Position numbers and translations under genes: made by a program. From Rhizobium sp. Root1334 (GTDB lineage: Bacteria; Pseudomonadota; Alphaproteobacteria; Rhizobiales; Rhizobiaceae), in contig NZ_LMEY01000027.1 of the NCBI RefSeq assembly GCF_001426665.1, forward strand, positions 267,744-331,743: DNA of 64,000 bases, given 5' to 3'. Position 1 is the stretch's first letter. Every line of letters begins with the position of its first letter. Under the pieces are notes generated by a model. That model was not told where the DNA came from, searched no databases, and saw only the letters and a list, made by a program, of their open reading frames with translations. Positions 30,171 through 39,160 of this stretch are shown here, in pieces.

Positions 30171-31148
30171 ATGACGCCTACGCTTTACTCCACCCCGGAC
30201 AATCCGATCCCCGGCAATCATACCGTCGGTTTCTTCGAAGGCGTGGGTAATCGCAAGATCCGCTATGCAATCTTCAAGTCGGATACACCCGTTGCCAAGG
30301 GCACGGTCGTGCTGTTGCAGGGCCGCAATGAATCGATCGAGAAATATGCCGAGACGATCGGCGAACTGACGGCGCGCGGCCTGTGGGTGGCAACCTTCGA
30401 CTGGCGCGGCCAGGCCGGTTCAGAACGCCTGTTGAAAAACCCGCGCCGCGGCCATGTCCGGCGCTTCGCCGACTATGAGAGCGACCTCAGCACGTTCCTC
30501 GAAAAGATCGTCCTGCCCGATACGCGGCTGCCCTTCTTCATGCTGGCCCATTCAATGGGTGCGCTGGTGGCCCTGTCGCAGGCACCGATGCTGGCGAGCC
30601 GCATCGACCGGCTTGCCGTTGCCGCCCCGTTCGTGGCGCTCGGTGGCCAGAAGGTCGGTCATGGCATGATCGGTTTCATGGCCGCCGCGTTCAGCCTCTG
30701 CGGCCTGGGTTCCCTGCCGCTGATGCGTGACAAGGGTTCGCGGCCCTTTTCGGAAAACCTTTTGACATCGGATGCCCGCCGCTTTGCCCGTAACACGGCA
30801 TTGACCGATGCCCATCCGGAGCTGGCGCTCGGTCCCCCCTCCGCCCGCTGGCTGCATGAGACCTTCAAGGCAATCAAGCGCATCGCCAGCCGCGAGCACC
30901 TGACGCAAATCCGCGTGCCGACCATCGTGCTGGCGCCGACGCAGGACAAACTGGTGCCGCATCTGGCGGTGGAGACCCTTGCCCGCAATTTCCGTGCCGG
31001 CCACATGATCCCGATCGACGGCGCCCGGCATGAGCTTCTGCACGAAGCCGACCATTACCGCGCCCAGGCGATCGCCGCCATCGAGGCCTTCATCCCCGGC
31101 AGCACCGCGGAAATGGCCTTGATGGAAAAGGAAGACCTCACGGCCTAG
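30171..31148 (+). CDS. alpha/beta hydrolase, lysophospholipase (PldB)-like
   Basis: A 325-residue protein of the lysophospholipase/monoacylglycerol lipase-like group. VVLLQGRNESIEKY forms the oxyanion region, AHSMGALVAL carries the nucleophile serine, and the later DKLVP and ARHELLHEAD segments supply the acid and histidine; the HELLHE motif is typical of this subgroup. No signal peptide is present. The ATG at 30171 was preferred over the upstream ATG at 30105, whose extension is Arg/Cys-rich and unlike the family. The substrate is likely a lysophospholipid or monoacylglycerol, by family only. Confidence 0.87.
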   Translation: MTPTLYSTPDNPIPGNHTVGFFEGVGNRKIRYAIFKSDTPVAKGTVVLLQGRNESIEKYAETIGELTARGLWVATFDWRGQAGSERLLKNPRRGHVRRFADYESDLSTFLEKIVLPDTRLPFFMLAHSMGALVALSQAPMLASRIDRLAVAAPFVALGGQKVGHGMIGFMAAAFSLCGLGSLPLMRDKGSRPFSENLLTSDARRFARNTALTDAHPELALGPPSARWLHETFKAIKRIASREHLTQIRVPTIVLAPTQDKLVPHLAVETLARNFRAGHMIPIDGARHELLHEADHYRAQAIAAIEAFIPGSTAEMALMEKEDLTA

Positions 31149-31156
31149 TTTGGCTG

Positions 31157-31930
31157 TCAGCCCTTCAGAATGGCCAAAGCCTGTGCGTGAACTTCGGCGC
31201 TGCCGGCTGCAATGACTTCGCCACCCATTTCCGCCGGGCCGCCATTCCAGCTGGTGACGATGCCGCCTGCCTGTTCGATGAGCGGTATGATCCCGCCGAC
31301 ATCATAGGGCTTCAGGCCGCATTCGATGACCAGATCGATGTGACCGGCCGCCAGCAGCGCGAAAGCGTAGCAATCGCAGCCGTAGCGGGCGAGCTGCACC
31401 TTGCTTTGCACCGCTTCGAAACGAGTCTTGATATCACCGGTGTAGAGATGCGGCGACGTGGTGAACATGATCGCCTGCGAGAGATCGGCGCAAGGCCGCG
31501 TCGAAACGATCTTGTCCTCGCCCGGCCCGCGATAATGGGTCTTCTTGCCATCGGCAAAATAGCGCTCGCCGGTAAACGGCTGGTCCATCAGCCCCATCAC
31601 TGCCTCGCCTTTGTGATAAAGGCCGATCAGCGTGCCCCAGACCGGCAGGCCGGAAATGAAGGCGCGTGTTCCGTCGATCGGATCGATCACCCAGACGTAA
31701 TCGCGGTCGAGGCCAACATTGCCGAACTCTTCGCCGAGAATGCCGTGCTCGGGGAAATGCGCCTCGATCAGCGCCCGGATTGCTGTCTCGGCTGCCCGGT
31801 CGCCCTCGGTCACCGGGTCGAAACCGGCAGCTTCCTTGTTGGCAACGCTGATGCCGGTGCGGAAACGCGGCAGGGTCTGTGCCTTGGCAGCATCGGCAAG
31901 GCGATCGAAAAACTCACGGTCCGGCAGCAT
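31157..31930 (-). CDS. hisN: inositol monophosphatase family enzyme, probable histidinol-phosphatase
   Basis: A 257-residue Mg-dependent phosphatase. The metal-site motifs are GEEFG (about residue 67), WVIDPIDGTRAFISG (Asp/Asp pair) and KPYDVGGIIPLIEQAGG. The sequence is closest to the HisN-type subgroup, which performs the histidinol-phosphate phosphatase step in actinobacteria and alphaproteobacteria. Closely related members act on inositol-phosphate, so the histidine role is likely but not certain. It is convergent with the lysophospholipase-like gene, eight bases apart, and a probable sRNA lies upstream. Confidence 0.88.
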   Translation of the reverse strand: MLPDREFFDRLADAAKAQTLPRFRTGISVANKEAAGFDPVTEGDRAAETAIRALIEAHFPEHGILGEEFGNVGLDRDYVWVIDPIDGTRAFISGLPVWGTLIGLYHKGEAVMGLMDQPFTGERYFADGKKTHYRGPGEDKIVSTRPCADLSQAIMFTTSPHLYTGDIKTRFEAVQSKVQLARYGCDCYAFALLAAGHIDLVIECGLKPYDVGGIIPLIEQAGGIVTSWNGGPAEMGGEVIAAGSAEVHAQALAILKG

Positions 31931-32173
31931 GAAACCTCACGAAAATCGGGAATTGGAAGGCTGAATCTGCTTATGGCACATTTTTTTGAAAAAGAAGTCT
32001 TGAACGGAAAAATCGGTAAAAATCGTGCCAGCCGGCCATCGCGGAAGCGGTCCTGCCCCGAAATTTCGAAGAACGTGCCTCAAAAATCGAAAACAAGGAC
32101 AACATCGCCTGTTTTATGGCAGATCGGCGCCGATACGGCTTTGATGCAACGCACCAATTACGGTCAAGTCTTG
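31931..32173. other. upstream region of hisN
   Basis: About 240 bases, A/T-rich near hisN. I see no gene. It separates the hisN start from the small-RNA promoter that points the other way. Confidence 0.45.
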
Positions 32174-32203
32174 CTTGACAATTGTGCAATGCAATATTAG
32201 CTT
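32174..32203 (+). promoter_or_regulatory. promoter of the small RNA
   Basis: CTTGACA at 32174-32180 is an ideal rhizobial -35 element (CTTGAC). A weak -10 (TAGCTT, 32198-32203) lies 17 bases further on. This predicts transcription from about 32210. Confidence 0.55.
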
Positions 32204-32209
32204 TTTCCT

Positions 32210-32288
32210 ACAGCCACTTGTGGCTGTAAATACCCTCCTTGGGTGTTTCCTCCCTAGACTTAGCCGCGCCACAAGCGCGGTTTTTTTT
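32210..32288 (+). ncRNA. probable trans-acting small RNA with CCUCC motifs
   Basis: A transcript of roughly 79 nt is bounded by the CTTGACA promoter and a perfect terminator. It has three stem-loops: CAGCCAC/GTGGCTG (32211-32226), ACCC/GGGT with loop UCCUU (about 32232-32244), and the terminator CCGCGC/GCGCGG. Between the second and third lies unpaired UUUCCUCCC. Exposed CCUCC segments are the usual anti-Shine-Dalgarno seeds of alphaproteobacterial sRNAs. Size, three-hairpin form and location beside hisN and the N-formylglutamate amidohydrolase gene recall the MmgR/alpha-r8 family of Sinorhizobium, but this identification is from memory and untested. Confidence 0.65.
32264..32288 (+). terminator. 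terminator of the small RNA
   Basis: CCGCGC (32264-32269), five-base loop, GCGCGG (32275-32280), then eight T. No plus-strand protein gene lies immediately upstream, which is why an RNA gene is inferred. Confidence 0.93.
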
Positions 32289-32314
32289 GTCTTTGTGTCA
32301 GGGAAAAGACCGGC

Positions 32315-33199
32315 CTATTCGGCCGCCAGCGAGGTGCTTGGCGAATAGGTCTGCACATGGGCCGCCAACCCGCCGAGAAACATCCCGATCGCTTGTGCCA
32401 GCATCGGAAAGTCCTTCTTCTTCTGCAGGGTCGCTTCGTCGACATAGAGACCGCGATTGATCTCGATCTGCAGTGCGTGCAGCCCGCGGGCCGGGCGGCC
32501 GTAATGCTCGGTGATGAAACCGCCGGCATAGGGCTTGTTGCGGGCGACGGAAAATCCGAGATCCTCCAGCAGCGACACGGCTGCCCGTGACAGATCCGCA
32601 GACGCGCTGGTGCCGTAGCGGTCGCCGATGATGAAATCCGGCCGCTGGCCCGTACCGGCCAGCCGGATATTGCCCGGCATCGAATGGCAATCGATCAGAA
32701 CCGCCAGCCCGAACTGCACATGCGTGCGGGCGATCAGCCGCCGCAGGCAGGCATGATAAGGCTTGTAGATCGTCTCGATCCGATCGAGCGCCTCTGCGAC
32801 TGGAAAGCGGCTGCGATAGATTTCCATGTTTTCCGCCACCAGCCGCGGCACCGTGCCGAGACCGCCGGCCACCCGCATGGAGCTGATATTGGCAAAAGAC
32901 GGCAAAGGCCCGTCGAACATCTTCGGGTCGAGTTCATAGGGCTCGCGGTTGACATCGAGGAAGGCCCGCGGGAAATGCGCCATTAACAATGGCGCGCCCA
33001 TATCTGTTACGGAATGGAACAGTTCGTCGACGAAATGATCCTCCGACCGGCGGATCGACACATCGTCCAGACGGGATTTTTCCAGGAAGGACCGGCTGTA
33101 AACCCTGCCGCTGTGGGGGGAATTGAAGACAAAGGGAATGCGTTGCATTTCCGGCTCGCGAACTTCGAACTGTTCGGTTTCGCTGACGTTCTGCGTCAT
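32315..33199 (-). CDS. N-formylglutamate amidohydrolase family protein
   Basis: A 294-residue zinc-dependent amidohydrolase-fold protein. FNSPHSGRVY (near residue 26), DRRSEDHFVDELF-like RRSEDHFVDELF, LIDCHSMPG and ALQIEINRGLYVDE are the conserved segments of the HutG/N-formylglutamate amidohydrolase family. The true substrate may be N-formylglutamate from histidine breakdown, but no other hut genes are nearby, so this is uncertain. The start follows AAGGGCTGCG. It is divergent from cpdR, with 195 bp between them. Confidence 0.88.
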   Translation of the reverse strand: MTQNVSETEQFEVREPEMQRIPFVFNSPHSGRVYSRSFLEKSRLDDVSIRRSEDHFVDELFHSVTDMGAPLLMAHFPRAFLDVNREPYELDPKMFDGPLPSFANISSMRVAGGLGTVPRLVAENMEIYRSRFPVAEALDRIETIYKPYHACLRRLIARTHVQFGLAVLIDCHSMPGNIRLAGTGQRPDFIIGDRYGTSASADLSRAAVSLLEDLGFSVARNKPYAGGFITEHYGRPARGLHALQIEINRGLYVDEATLQKKKDFPMLAQAIGMFLGGLAAHVQTYSPSTSLAAE

Positions 33200-33394
33200 C
33201 GCAGCCCTTTTTTACCATGTCACAATCTTGATAGTTCGTGTATGTTGCCAGCAGGCAGCAATCATGTCCATAGTCGTTTCCTGCCTGTGAACGGGGTTTG
33301 ACCTCATGTCTTCACCGGATATTTACTCAACTGCGGTTTCATGACGTTACCGCAATTCCCGACATCGACATTTAAGGTGCAACGGCTTTAATCC

Positions 33395-33757
33395 ATGAGT
33401 CCAAAAATTCTCCTCGCCGAAGACGATAACGACATGCGCCGCTTCCTGGTGAAAGCCCTGGAAAAGGCCGGCTATAAGGTATTGTCGTTCGACAATGGCG
33501 CCAGCGCCTATGACCGGCTGCGCGAAGAGCCGTTTTCGCTTCTTCTGACCGATATCGTCATGCCTGAAATGGACGGCATCGAGCTCGCCCGCCGGGCAAC
33601 CGAACTCGACCCGGACCTCAAGGTCATGTTCATCACCGGCTTCGCTGCCGTGGCGCTCAATCCTGATTCGAAAGCTCCGAAGGATGCAAAGGTGCTGTCG
33701 AAGCCCTTCCACCTGCGTGATCTTGTGGATGAAGTGAACAAGATGCTGGCCGCATAG
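33395..33757 (+). CDS. cpdR: CpdR-type single-domain response regulator
   Basis: A 120-residue receiver domain without output domain. The phosphorylation site is Asp53 (LLTDIVMPEMDG), the acidic pocket Glu9/Asp10/Asp11 (LLAEDDND), and the switch residues Thr81 (FITGF) and Lys103 (LSKPF). The sequence is very close to alphaproteobacterial CpdR, which in its unphosphorylated form directs ClpXP to the pole and primes degradation of cell-cycle proteins such as CtrA-pathway factors. In Caulobacter the CckA-ChpT relay phosphorylates it. The conserved neighbourhood with ilvD fits rhizobial cpdR1. Confidence 0.93.
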   Translation: MSPKILLAEDDNDMRRFLVKALEKAGYKVLSFDNGASAYDRLREEPFSLLLTDIVMPEMDGIELARRATELDPDLKVMFITGFAAVALNPDSKAPKDAKVLSKPFHLRDLVDEVNKMLAA

Positions 33758-33809
33758 CCTGCGCCGCAAGGGCCGCAAAACTTCCTGTCAAAAAGCCGAA
33801 AAAAGCCTA

Positions 33810-33839
33810 TTGACGCCCCAGGAGGTTTATGGTCTATGC
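33810..33839 (+). promoter_or_regulatory. promoter of tRNA-Val
   Basis: TTGACG (33810-33815) with CTATGC (33834-33839) 18 bases downstream resembles the rhizobial housekeeping promoter CTTGAC-N17-CTATAT. It places the transcription start a few bases before the tRNA. Confidence 0.6.
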
Positions 33840-33852
33840 GCCGACATCGGAT

Positions 33853-33927
<75 letters not shown>

Positions 33928-33937
33928 TCCAGTTTCT

Positions 33938-33970
33938 AAAGGCCTTTCGGGAAACCGGGAGGCCTTTTTC
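33938..33970 (+). terminator. terminator of tRNA-Val
   Basis: AAAGGCC (33938-33944) pairs with GGCCTTT (33961-33967) with an inner CGG/CCG stem around GAAA, and T residues follow. Confidence 0.85.
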
Positions 33971-34099
33971 GTTTGGCACTCGCCTGTCCCGACCCTATCT
34001 TGTCTGTAGGCCAGCAGGCTTTGCACCGGCCGTCGCGATCACGCTCGGCGCTGAGGCGCCCATCAACGATACACCACGAACCAAGGATGATTTTCACCC

Positions 34100-34288
34100 G
34101 TGAACGAACCACGTTACGATCTTCGTCAGGAGAAGAATGGCACCTGGACTGTCATTGACGTCGTCACAAGCCTGCCTGCAGCCTCCGATGGCCGTGATCT
34201 GACAGGCCTTGAGCGCGACGACGCCAGGGACATTATGGAGGCACTGAACAGGGATCACCTCGCAGGCCGCAAAAGCCCGCTGGTGTAG
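34100..34288 (+). CDS. small conserved-looking protein, function unknown
   Basis: A 62-residue soluble protein starting at GTG 34100. It has no signal peptide and no cysteine, is charged, and shows a beta-turn-helix pattern (YDLRQEKNGTWTVIDVVTSLPA followed by LERDDARDIMEALNRD). The upstream context has no strong ribosome-binding site, so the start is tentative. I recall similar short proteins in rhizobial genomes but no function. It lies alone between tRNA-Val and ilvD. Confidence 0.55.
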   Translation: MNEPRYDLRQEKNGTWTVIDVVTSLPAASDGRDLTGLERDDARDIMEALNRDHLAGRKSPLV

Positions 34289-34714
34289 CTCCAAAAATCC
34301 CCTCCCCGTTGCCGGAGAGGAGATTGGTAAAATGGTTTACGTGCTAAAATTGCTGGGTTGCAAAGTGTCCAGCACCGTCAGTAAAGAATGAAATGCTGCA
34401 CTGCGCATCCCCCAAACAAGGTAGGCAGAGACCGTTATTCTTCGAAATCAATATGTTGGGCAGAAAACCGGCCCAGAATGGCCACGATTTCACCAAGACC
34501 GCACAAACCTGCAATTCAGAGCTAGGACGCCGATTGGCAAATCCCTCGACGCGTGCAGCGCGCAAAGATCCATGCTATGATCCCTCTCCAAAAAACACGA
34601 AATATTGTTACGAAATTCGTGACGCGGGCGCAGTTTTGCGATACGAACCGCTGAAATTGTGGTCCCTGAACCCTATATCTGCCGTTCACCCAGACAAGAT
34701 CAAGGAAGACGTCC
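34289..34714. other. intergenic region upstream of ilvD
   Basis: About 425 bases, moderately AT-rich. An 11-base near-palindrome ACGAAATTCGT lies at 34610-34620, with a second ACGAAAT just upstream at 34597-34603, and CTATGA near 34575 could be a -10. A reading frame crossing it (34393-34908) runs into ilvD in the wrong frame and is rejected. There is no obvious leader peptide or attenuator. Confidence 0.45.
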
Positions 34715-36559
34715 ATGCCTGCCTATCGCTCCCGCACCACCACCCACGGCCGCAACATGGCCGGCGCTCGCGGCCTTTGGCGGGCGACGGGCATGAAGGA
34801 CAGCGATTTCGGCAAGCCGATTATTGCAGTGGTCAATTCATTCACCCAGTTCGTGCCCGGCCATGTGCACCTCAAGGACCTCGGCCAGCTGGTTGCCCGC
34901 GAAATTGAAGCCAATGGCGGCGTCGCCAAGGAATTCAACACGATCGCCGTCGATGACGGCATCGCCATGGGTCATGATGGCATGCTCTATTCGCTGCCGT
35001 CGCGCGAGATCATCGCCGATTCGGTCGAGTACATGGTCAATGCGCATTGTGCCGATGCGATGGTCTGCATCTCCAACTGTGACAAGATCACCCCCGGCAT
35101 GCTGATGGCGTCGCTGCGCCTCAACATCCCGGTGATCTTCGTCTCCGGCGGCCCGATGGAAGCTGGCAAGGTCGTGCTTTCCGATGGCAAGATCCACGCG
35201 CTCGATCTGGTCGACGCGATGGTTGCCGCCGCCGATGACAAGATGTCGGACGAGGACGTCAAGACCATCGAGCGCTCCGCCTGCCCGACCTGCGGTTCCT
35301 GCTCCGGCATGTTCACGGCCAACTCGATGAACTGTCTGACCGAGGCACTGGGCCTGTCCCTGCCCGGCAACGGCTCGACTTTGGCGACCCATTCGGATCG
35401 TGAAAAGCTGTTCCTCGAAGCCGGCCGCCGCATCGTCGGTCTTGCCAAGCGCTATTATGAAGCCGAGGACGTCACGGCACTGCCGCGCACCATCGCCTCG
35501 AAGGGTGCCTTCGAGAATGCGATGGCGCTCGATATCGCCATGGGCGGCTCGACCAACACCGTTCTGCACATCCTGGCTGCCGCCCATGAAGGCGAAGTCG
35601 ATTTCACCATGGATGATATCGACCGGCTGTCGCGCAAGGTTCCGTGCCTGTCGAAGGTCGCACCGGCCAAGGCCGACGTGCACATGGAAGACGTGCACCG
35701 CGCCGGGGGCATCATGGCGATCCTCGGCGAACTCAACCGCGCCGGCCTTCTGAATGCCGACCTGCCGACCGTGCATGAAAAGACGCTCGGCGATGCGCTC
35801 GCCAAGTGGGACATCGCCGTCACCGACAATCCGGCAGCACTTGAACTGTTCAGTGCCGCCCCCGGCGGCGTGCCGACCCAGGTCGCGTTCAGCCAGAGCG
35901 CCCGCTGGAAGGAACTCGATACCGACCGCGAAAACGGCGTCATCCGCGATGCCCAGCATCCATTCTCCAAGGATGGCGGCCTGGCAGTCCTCAAGGGCAA
36001 TATTGCCATCAACGGCTGCATCGTGAAAACGGCCGGCGTCGATGAATCGATCCTGAAATTCTCCGGCCCAGCCCGCGTCTTCGAAAGCCAGGATTCGTCG
36101 GTCAAGGCGATCCTTGCCAACGAAGTCAAGGCCGGCGACGTCGTGGTCATCCGTTATGAAGGCCCCAAGGGCGGCCCGGGCATGCAGGAAATGCTCTATC
36201 CGACCAGCTACCTGAAGTCGAAGGGTCTCGGCAAAGCCTGCGCGCTGATCACCGACGGCCGTTTCTCGGGCGGCACTTCGGGTCTCTCGATCGGCCATGT
36301 CTCGCCGGAAGCGGCGAATGGCGGTCTGATCGGCATCGTGCGCGAAGGCGACATGATCGACATCGACATCCCCAACCGGACGATCTCGCTGCGCGTTGAC
36401 GAAGCCGAAATCGCTGCCCGCCGCACTGAACAGGACGCCAAGGGCTGGAAGCCGGTCGAACAGCGCAAGCGTAAGGTCACGACGGCGCTGAAGGCATATG
36501 CCGCATTCGCCACCTCGGCCGACCGTGGCGCCGTCCGCGATCTGGGCGATCTCGGCTAG
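34715..36559 (+). CDS. ilvD: dihydroxy-acid dehydratase
   Basis: IlvD dehydrates 2,3-dihydroxy acids to the 2-keto acid precursors of valine, isoleucine and leucine. The 614-residue protein has Fe-S cysteines in [12 protein letters not shown] (near residue 122) and [17 protein letters not shown] (near 195), both typical of the IlvD/Edd family, plus GGSTNTVLH and [14 protein letters not shown]. Length fits the long IlvD form. AAGGAAGACGTCC precedes the ATG. It is a single gene followed by a perfect 14-bp inverted repeat. Confidence 0.96.
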   Translation: MPAYRSRTTTHGRNMAGARGLWRATGMKDSDFGKPIIAVVNSFTQFVPGHVHLKDLGQLVAREIEANGGVAKEFNTIAVDDGIAMGHDGMLYSLPSREIIADSVEYMVNAHCADAMVCISNCDKITPGMLMASLRLNIPVIFVSGGPMEAGKVVLSDGKIHALDLVDAMVAAADDKMSDEDVKTIERSACPTCGSCSGMFTANSMNCLTEALGLSLPGNGSTLATHSDREKLFLEAGRRIVGLAKRYYEAEDVTALPRTIASKGAFENAMALDIAMGGSTNTVLHILAAAHEGEVDFTMDDIDRLSRKVPCLSKVAPAKADVHMEDVHRAGGIMAILGELNRAGLLNADLPTVHEKTLGDALAKWDIAVTDNPAALELFSAAPGGVPTQVAFSQSARWKELDTDRENGVIRDAQHPFSKDGGLAVLKGNIAINGCIVKTAGVDESILKFSGPARVFESQDSSVKAILANEVKAGDVVVIRYEGPKGGPGMQEMLYPTSYLKSKGLGKACALITDGRFSGGTSGLSIGHVSPEAANGGLIGIVREGDMIDIDIPNRTISLRVDEAEIAARRTEQDAKGWKPVEQRKRKVTTALKAYAAFATSADRGAVRDLGDLG

Positions 36560-36593
36560 CCAGATCGACCTGCCGCCTCCTTCTCATTCAAAA

Positions 36594-36624
36594 ATGTGAA
36601 ATCGCCGCATCGGCGATTTCACAT
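36594..36624. repeat. perfect 14-bp inverted repeat after ilvD
   Basis: The sequence 36594-36607 (ATGTGAAATCGCCG) is the exact reverse complement of 36611-36624, with a CAT centre. It follows the ilvD stop by 35 bases but has no T run. It may end the ilvD message, protect its 3' end or be a dispersed palindrome. Confidence 0.6.
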
Positions 36625-36714
36625 GGCACTGATCGGGCCTCTCGCGCTCTGGCCTCAGTCGCATGCTGTCTGCTATGATCCAACCTTCTGGAGGAATGAC
36701 CTTTGGAGGGGGGA

Positions 36715-37143
36715 ATGACGAACGTTGCCACGTTGCTCGGGACCTGGCGTATGCTCAGCTGGAAGAGGACATTCATCACCACCGGCGAAGTGGCTGATGC
36801 CATGGGGGCTGATCCCGTCGGCTATATTTGTTATCACGCCGATGGACGCATGATGGCGTTGGTCGTCAATCGCCATCGGCCTGCGCTCAGGGGAACGACG
36901 CCGGCGGACGATGAAAAAATTGCTCTCTTCGATTCCATGCTGGCCTATGCAGGCACCTATACGGTTGAGGACGGCAGGGTCATCCACCACGTCGACACCA
37001 GCTGGAATCCTGCCTGGGGCATAACCGACCAGGTGCGTCCCTTTTCGATTGTCGGCGATAAGCTGATCATCAGCGACGCGCCGGGCGTTGACCCGGTAAC
37101 GGGACAGGACGTCATCTACCACCTCGAGTTCAGCAGAGTTTGA
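36715..37143 (+). CDS. lipocalin-like domain protein
   Basis: A 142-residue cytoplasmic protein with the lipocalin-like fold (Lipocalin_5 type): it opens with LLGTWRMLSWKR, the usual GxW strand, and continues with GYICYHADGRMMALV, AGTYTVEDGRVIHHVDTSWNP and RPFSIVGDKLIIS. Such proteins are small barrels that may bind hydrophobic ligands or take part in secondary metabolism; no function can be assigned. The ATG at 36715 follows GGAGGGGGGA; a TTG at 36703 is less likely. Confidence 0.8.
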   Translation: MTNVATLLGTWRMLSWKRTFITTGEVADAMGADPVGYICYHADGRMMALVVNRHRPALRGTTPADDEKIALFDSMLAYAGTYTVEDGRVIHHVDTSWNPAWGITDQVRPFSIVGDKLIISDAPGVDPVTGQDVIYHLEFSRV

Positions 37144-37329
37144 CGGAACGGCGCTGAAGAGGCTTCGGCAATCCCTTGCAACCCCCCGCCCCGTCTGCCT
37201 GTTCGATGGTGCTTACATACATATTTGCTATTCCTGGCAAAGCCGCCATTCGGCCGTCATTCTACCCTAGGCAAATATTCCAAACGCACCCACAATCGCA
37301 CGTCAAGCCTCCTAGCCCCGAGTAAACCC

Positions 37330-38256
37330 ATGCAAGCCGAACAGACCATCCTGAAAATATCCATCGGCATGACAATCCTGATTGCCTGTTCCGGTATTCT
37401 CTTCGGCATCATCACCGGCTCATTCTCGATTGCATTCGACGGCGTTTATTCGCTTGCCGACGCCAGCATGAGTACGCTGGCGCTGGTGGTCGCCCGGCTG
37501 ATCGCCATCGATGCGGACCCGAGCCGCGGCAAGGGCAAGCTGCGGGCGCGGTTCTCCCTCGGGTTCTGGCATCTCGAACCGATCGTCCTTGGGCTGAACG
37601 GCATCCTGCTGATGAGCGTCGCCGTCTACGCGCTGATCAACGCGATCATCAGCATCCTCTCCGGTGGTTATGTGCTGGAGTTCAACTATGCGATCCTCTA
37701 TGCGGCCATCACACTCGTGGCGTGCCTGACGATGGCAATTGTCGTCCGGAAGAAAAACACAACGATCCGCTCCGAATTTCTGGCGCTTGATGCCACCGCG
37801 TGGATCATGTCTGCCGGCATCACGGCAGCCCTGCTCATCGCTTTCATCGCCGGTTTTTTTGTTGAAGATACAACGTTCGCCTGGATCGCACCCTATATCG
37901 ATCCGGCCGTTCTGGCGCTGGTTTCGGTCGCCATCATCCCGATGCCGATCGGCACGGTGCGCCAAGCGCTATCGGATATCCTGCTGCTGACGCCAGAGCC
38001 GCTGCGGGCAAGGATCGACGACGTGGCAACAGACGTGGTCAAGGAACAGGCTTTCCTCTCCCACCGCGCCTATGTCGCCCGCATCGGCCGGTTGATGCAA
38101 GTGGAACTCTATTTCATCGTCCCGGCGGGCATGCCTGCCCGGACGATCGAGGAGTGGGATCAGCTGCGCGACGACATCGGCGCCCGCATCGGCAGCGAAG
38201 GCCCCAACCGCTGGCTGACCATCGCCTTTACGGCGGATTCGGAATGGGCGGAATAA
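37330..38256 (+). CDS. cation diffusion facilitator (CDF) family transporter
   Basis: A 308-residue membrane protein with about six helices. The region SFSIAFDGVYSLADASMS in helix 2 and EFLALDATAWIMSAG in helix 5 correspond to the CDF metal sites, but the usual HxxxD/DxxxD pairs are altered: helix 2 has Asp-x6-Asp with Tyr between, and helix 5 has Asp followed by Trp. This matches the divergent COG3965-type subgroup more than YiiP. The C-terminal cytoplasmic domain is present (VEQAFLSHRAYVARIGRLMQVELYF-like). The substrate may be a divalent metal but is not predictable. The ATG at 37330 was chosen because the first helix starts soon after it. Confidence 0.82.
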   Translation: MQAEQTILKISIGMTILIACSGILFGIITGSFSIAFDGVYSLADASMSTLALVVARLIAIDADPSRGKGKLRARFSLGFWHLEPIVLGLNGILLMSVAVYALINAIISILSGGYVLEFNYAILYAAITLVACLTMAIVVRKKNTTIRSEFLALDATAWIMSAGITAALLIAFIAGFFVEDTTFAWIAPYIDPAVLALVSVAIIPMPIGTVRQALSDILLLTPEPLRARIDDVATDVVKEQAFLSHRAYVARIGRLMQVELYFIVPAGMPARTIEEWDQLRDDIGARIGSEGPNRWLTIAFTADSEWAE

Positions 38257-38287
38257 CCCTTGCTTCCCCAAGCTGAACCTGGCGCTG

Positions 38288-39013
38288 CTACCTACGCGCA
38301 GAAACCAGAAGGAACATCGGCCGCTCGCGCTCATCCGCCCATTCCGGATGAGCGGCCACTTGCTCCAGAGACGGCCCCCATTCCTCGACATGCTCGAGCG
38401 TGAAGCCGAGGCGGATCAGCATATTGAGGAGCGTCCCCATCGTCCGGTGCTGTTTGACGACGCCCTTGGCCAGCCAGTCCGTCGTGCGCGGGCCTTCATC
38501 GAGATAGCCATTGACCGGCCATGTTGCACGTCCATCGGCATCCTTCGACCAGCCGGGATGAGCCGGCGCCATGTAGATCGGATGCTCGACCGAAAACACC
38601 AGCTGGCCGCCGGTCACCAGCGCCGCATGGACGCGCGCCAGCAGGCGATCCAGGTCTTTGAGGTAATGAAAGGCGAGCGAACTGTAGACGAGATCGAAGG
38701 ATGCCTTGGGCAGTTCCAGCACTTCAAGATCGGCCCGTTCATAGCGGATGGCCGGATCGGACGTTGCCACGGCCCGCGCCAGCATGTTCTCCGACACATC
38801 GAAACCCAGCACGCTTTCGGCGCCCTCCTGCTTTGCAAACCGGCAAAACCAGCCGAAACCGCAACCGAGATCGACGACCCGCTTGCCCTTCAGATTAGGA
38901 AGCAGCGCCCGGATCGATGTCCATTCCGCCGCCCCGTCCAACCCCTCGACCGACCGCCCAAGCTGGCTATAGCCCTCGAAGAATTCGGGATTGTCGTAGA
39001 CGTTCTGCGTCAT
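38288..39013 (-). CDS. class I SAM-dependent methyltransferase
   Basis: A 241-residue methyltransferase. Motif I is VVDLGCGFGWFCRFA (about residues 46-60), the acidic residue at the end of strand 2 is in LGFDVSENML, and LVYSSLAFHYLKDL is motif IV-like. It resembles methyltransferases of the Methyltransf_11/25 group that methylate small molecules; no substrate is evident. It is convergent with the CDF gene, 31 bases apart. Confidence 0.88.
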   Translation of the reverse strand: MTQNVYDNPEFFEGYSQLGRSVEGLDGAAEWTSIRALLPNLKGKRVVDLGCGFGWFCRFAKQEGAESVLGFDVSENMLARAVATSDPAIRYERADLEVLELPKASFDLVYSSLAFHYLKDLDRLLARVHAALVTGGQLVFSVEHPIYMAPAHPGWSKDADGRATWPVNGYLDEGPRTTDWLAKGVVKQHRTMGTLLNMLIRLGFTLEHVEEWGPSLEQVAAHPEWADERERPMFLLVSARR

Positions 39014-39160
39014 GGTTCACCATTCTTTCTGCGGTCGACGGACAGATACCGACATGCTCGGTGCGTGCCGTCATGTCAGCCTTTTGTGGTGGGAATTGTC
39101 GGTTTGCAATGAATTTGCCCAAATGAGTCCCGCAAAGCGAGGCGTCAGCCTTGTGGGCAA

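Noticed and set aside
34393..34908. 171-residue frame before and into ilvD
   Set aside because: It overlaps the start of ilvD in the wrong frame and lacks a family match.
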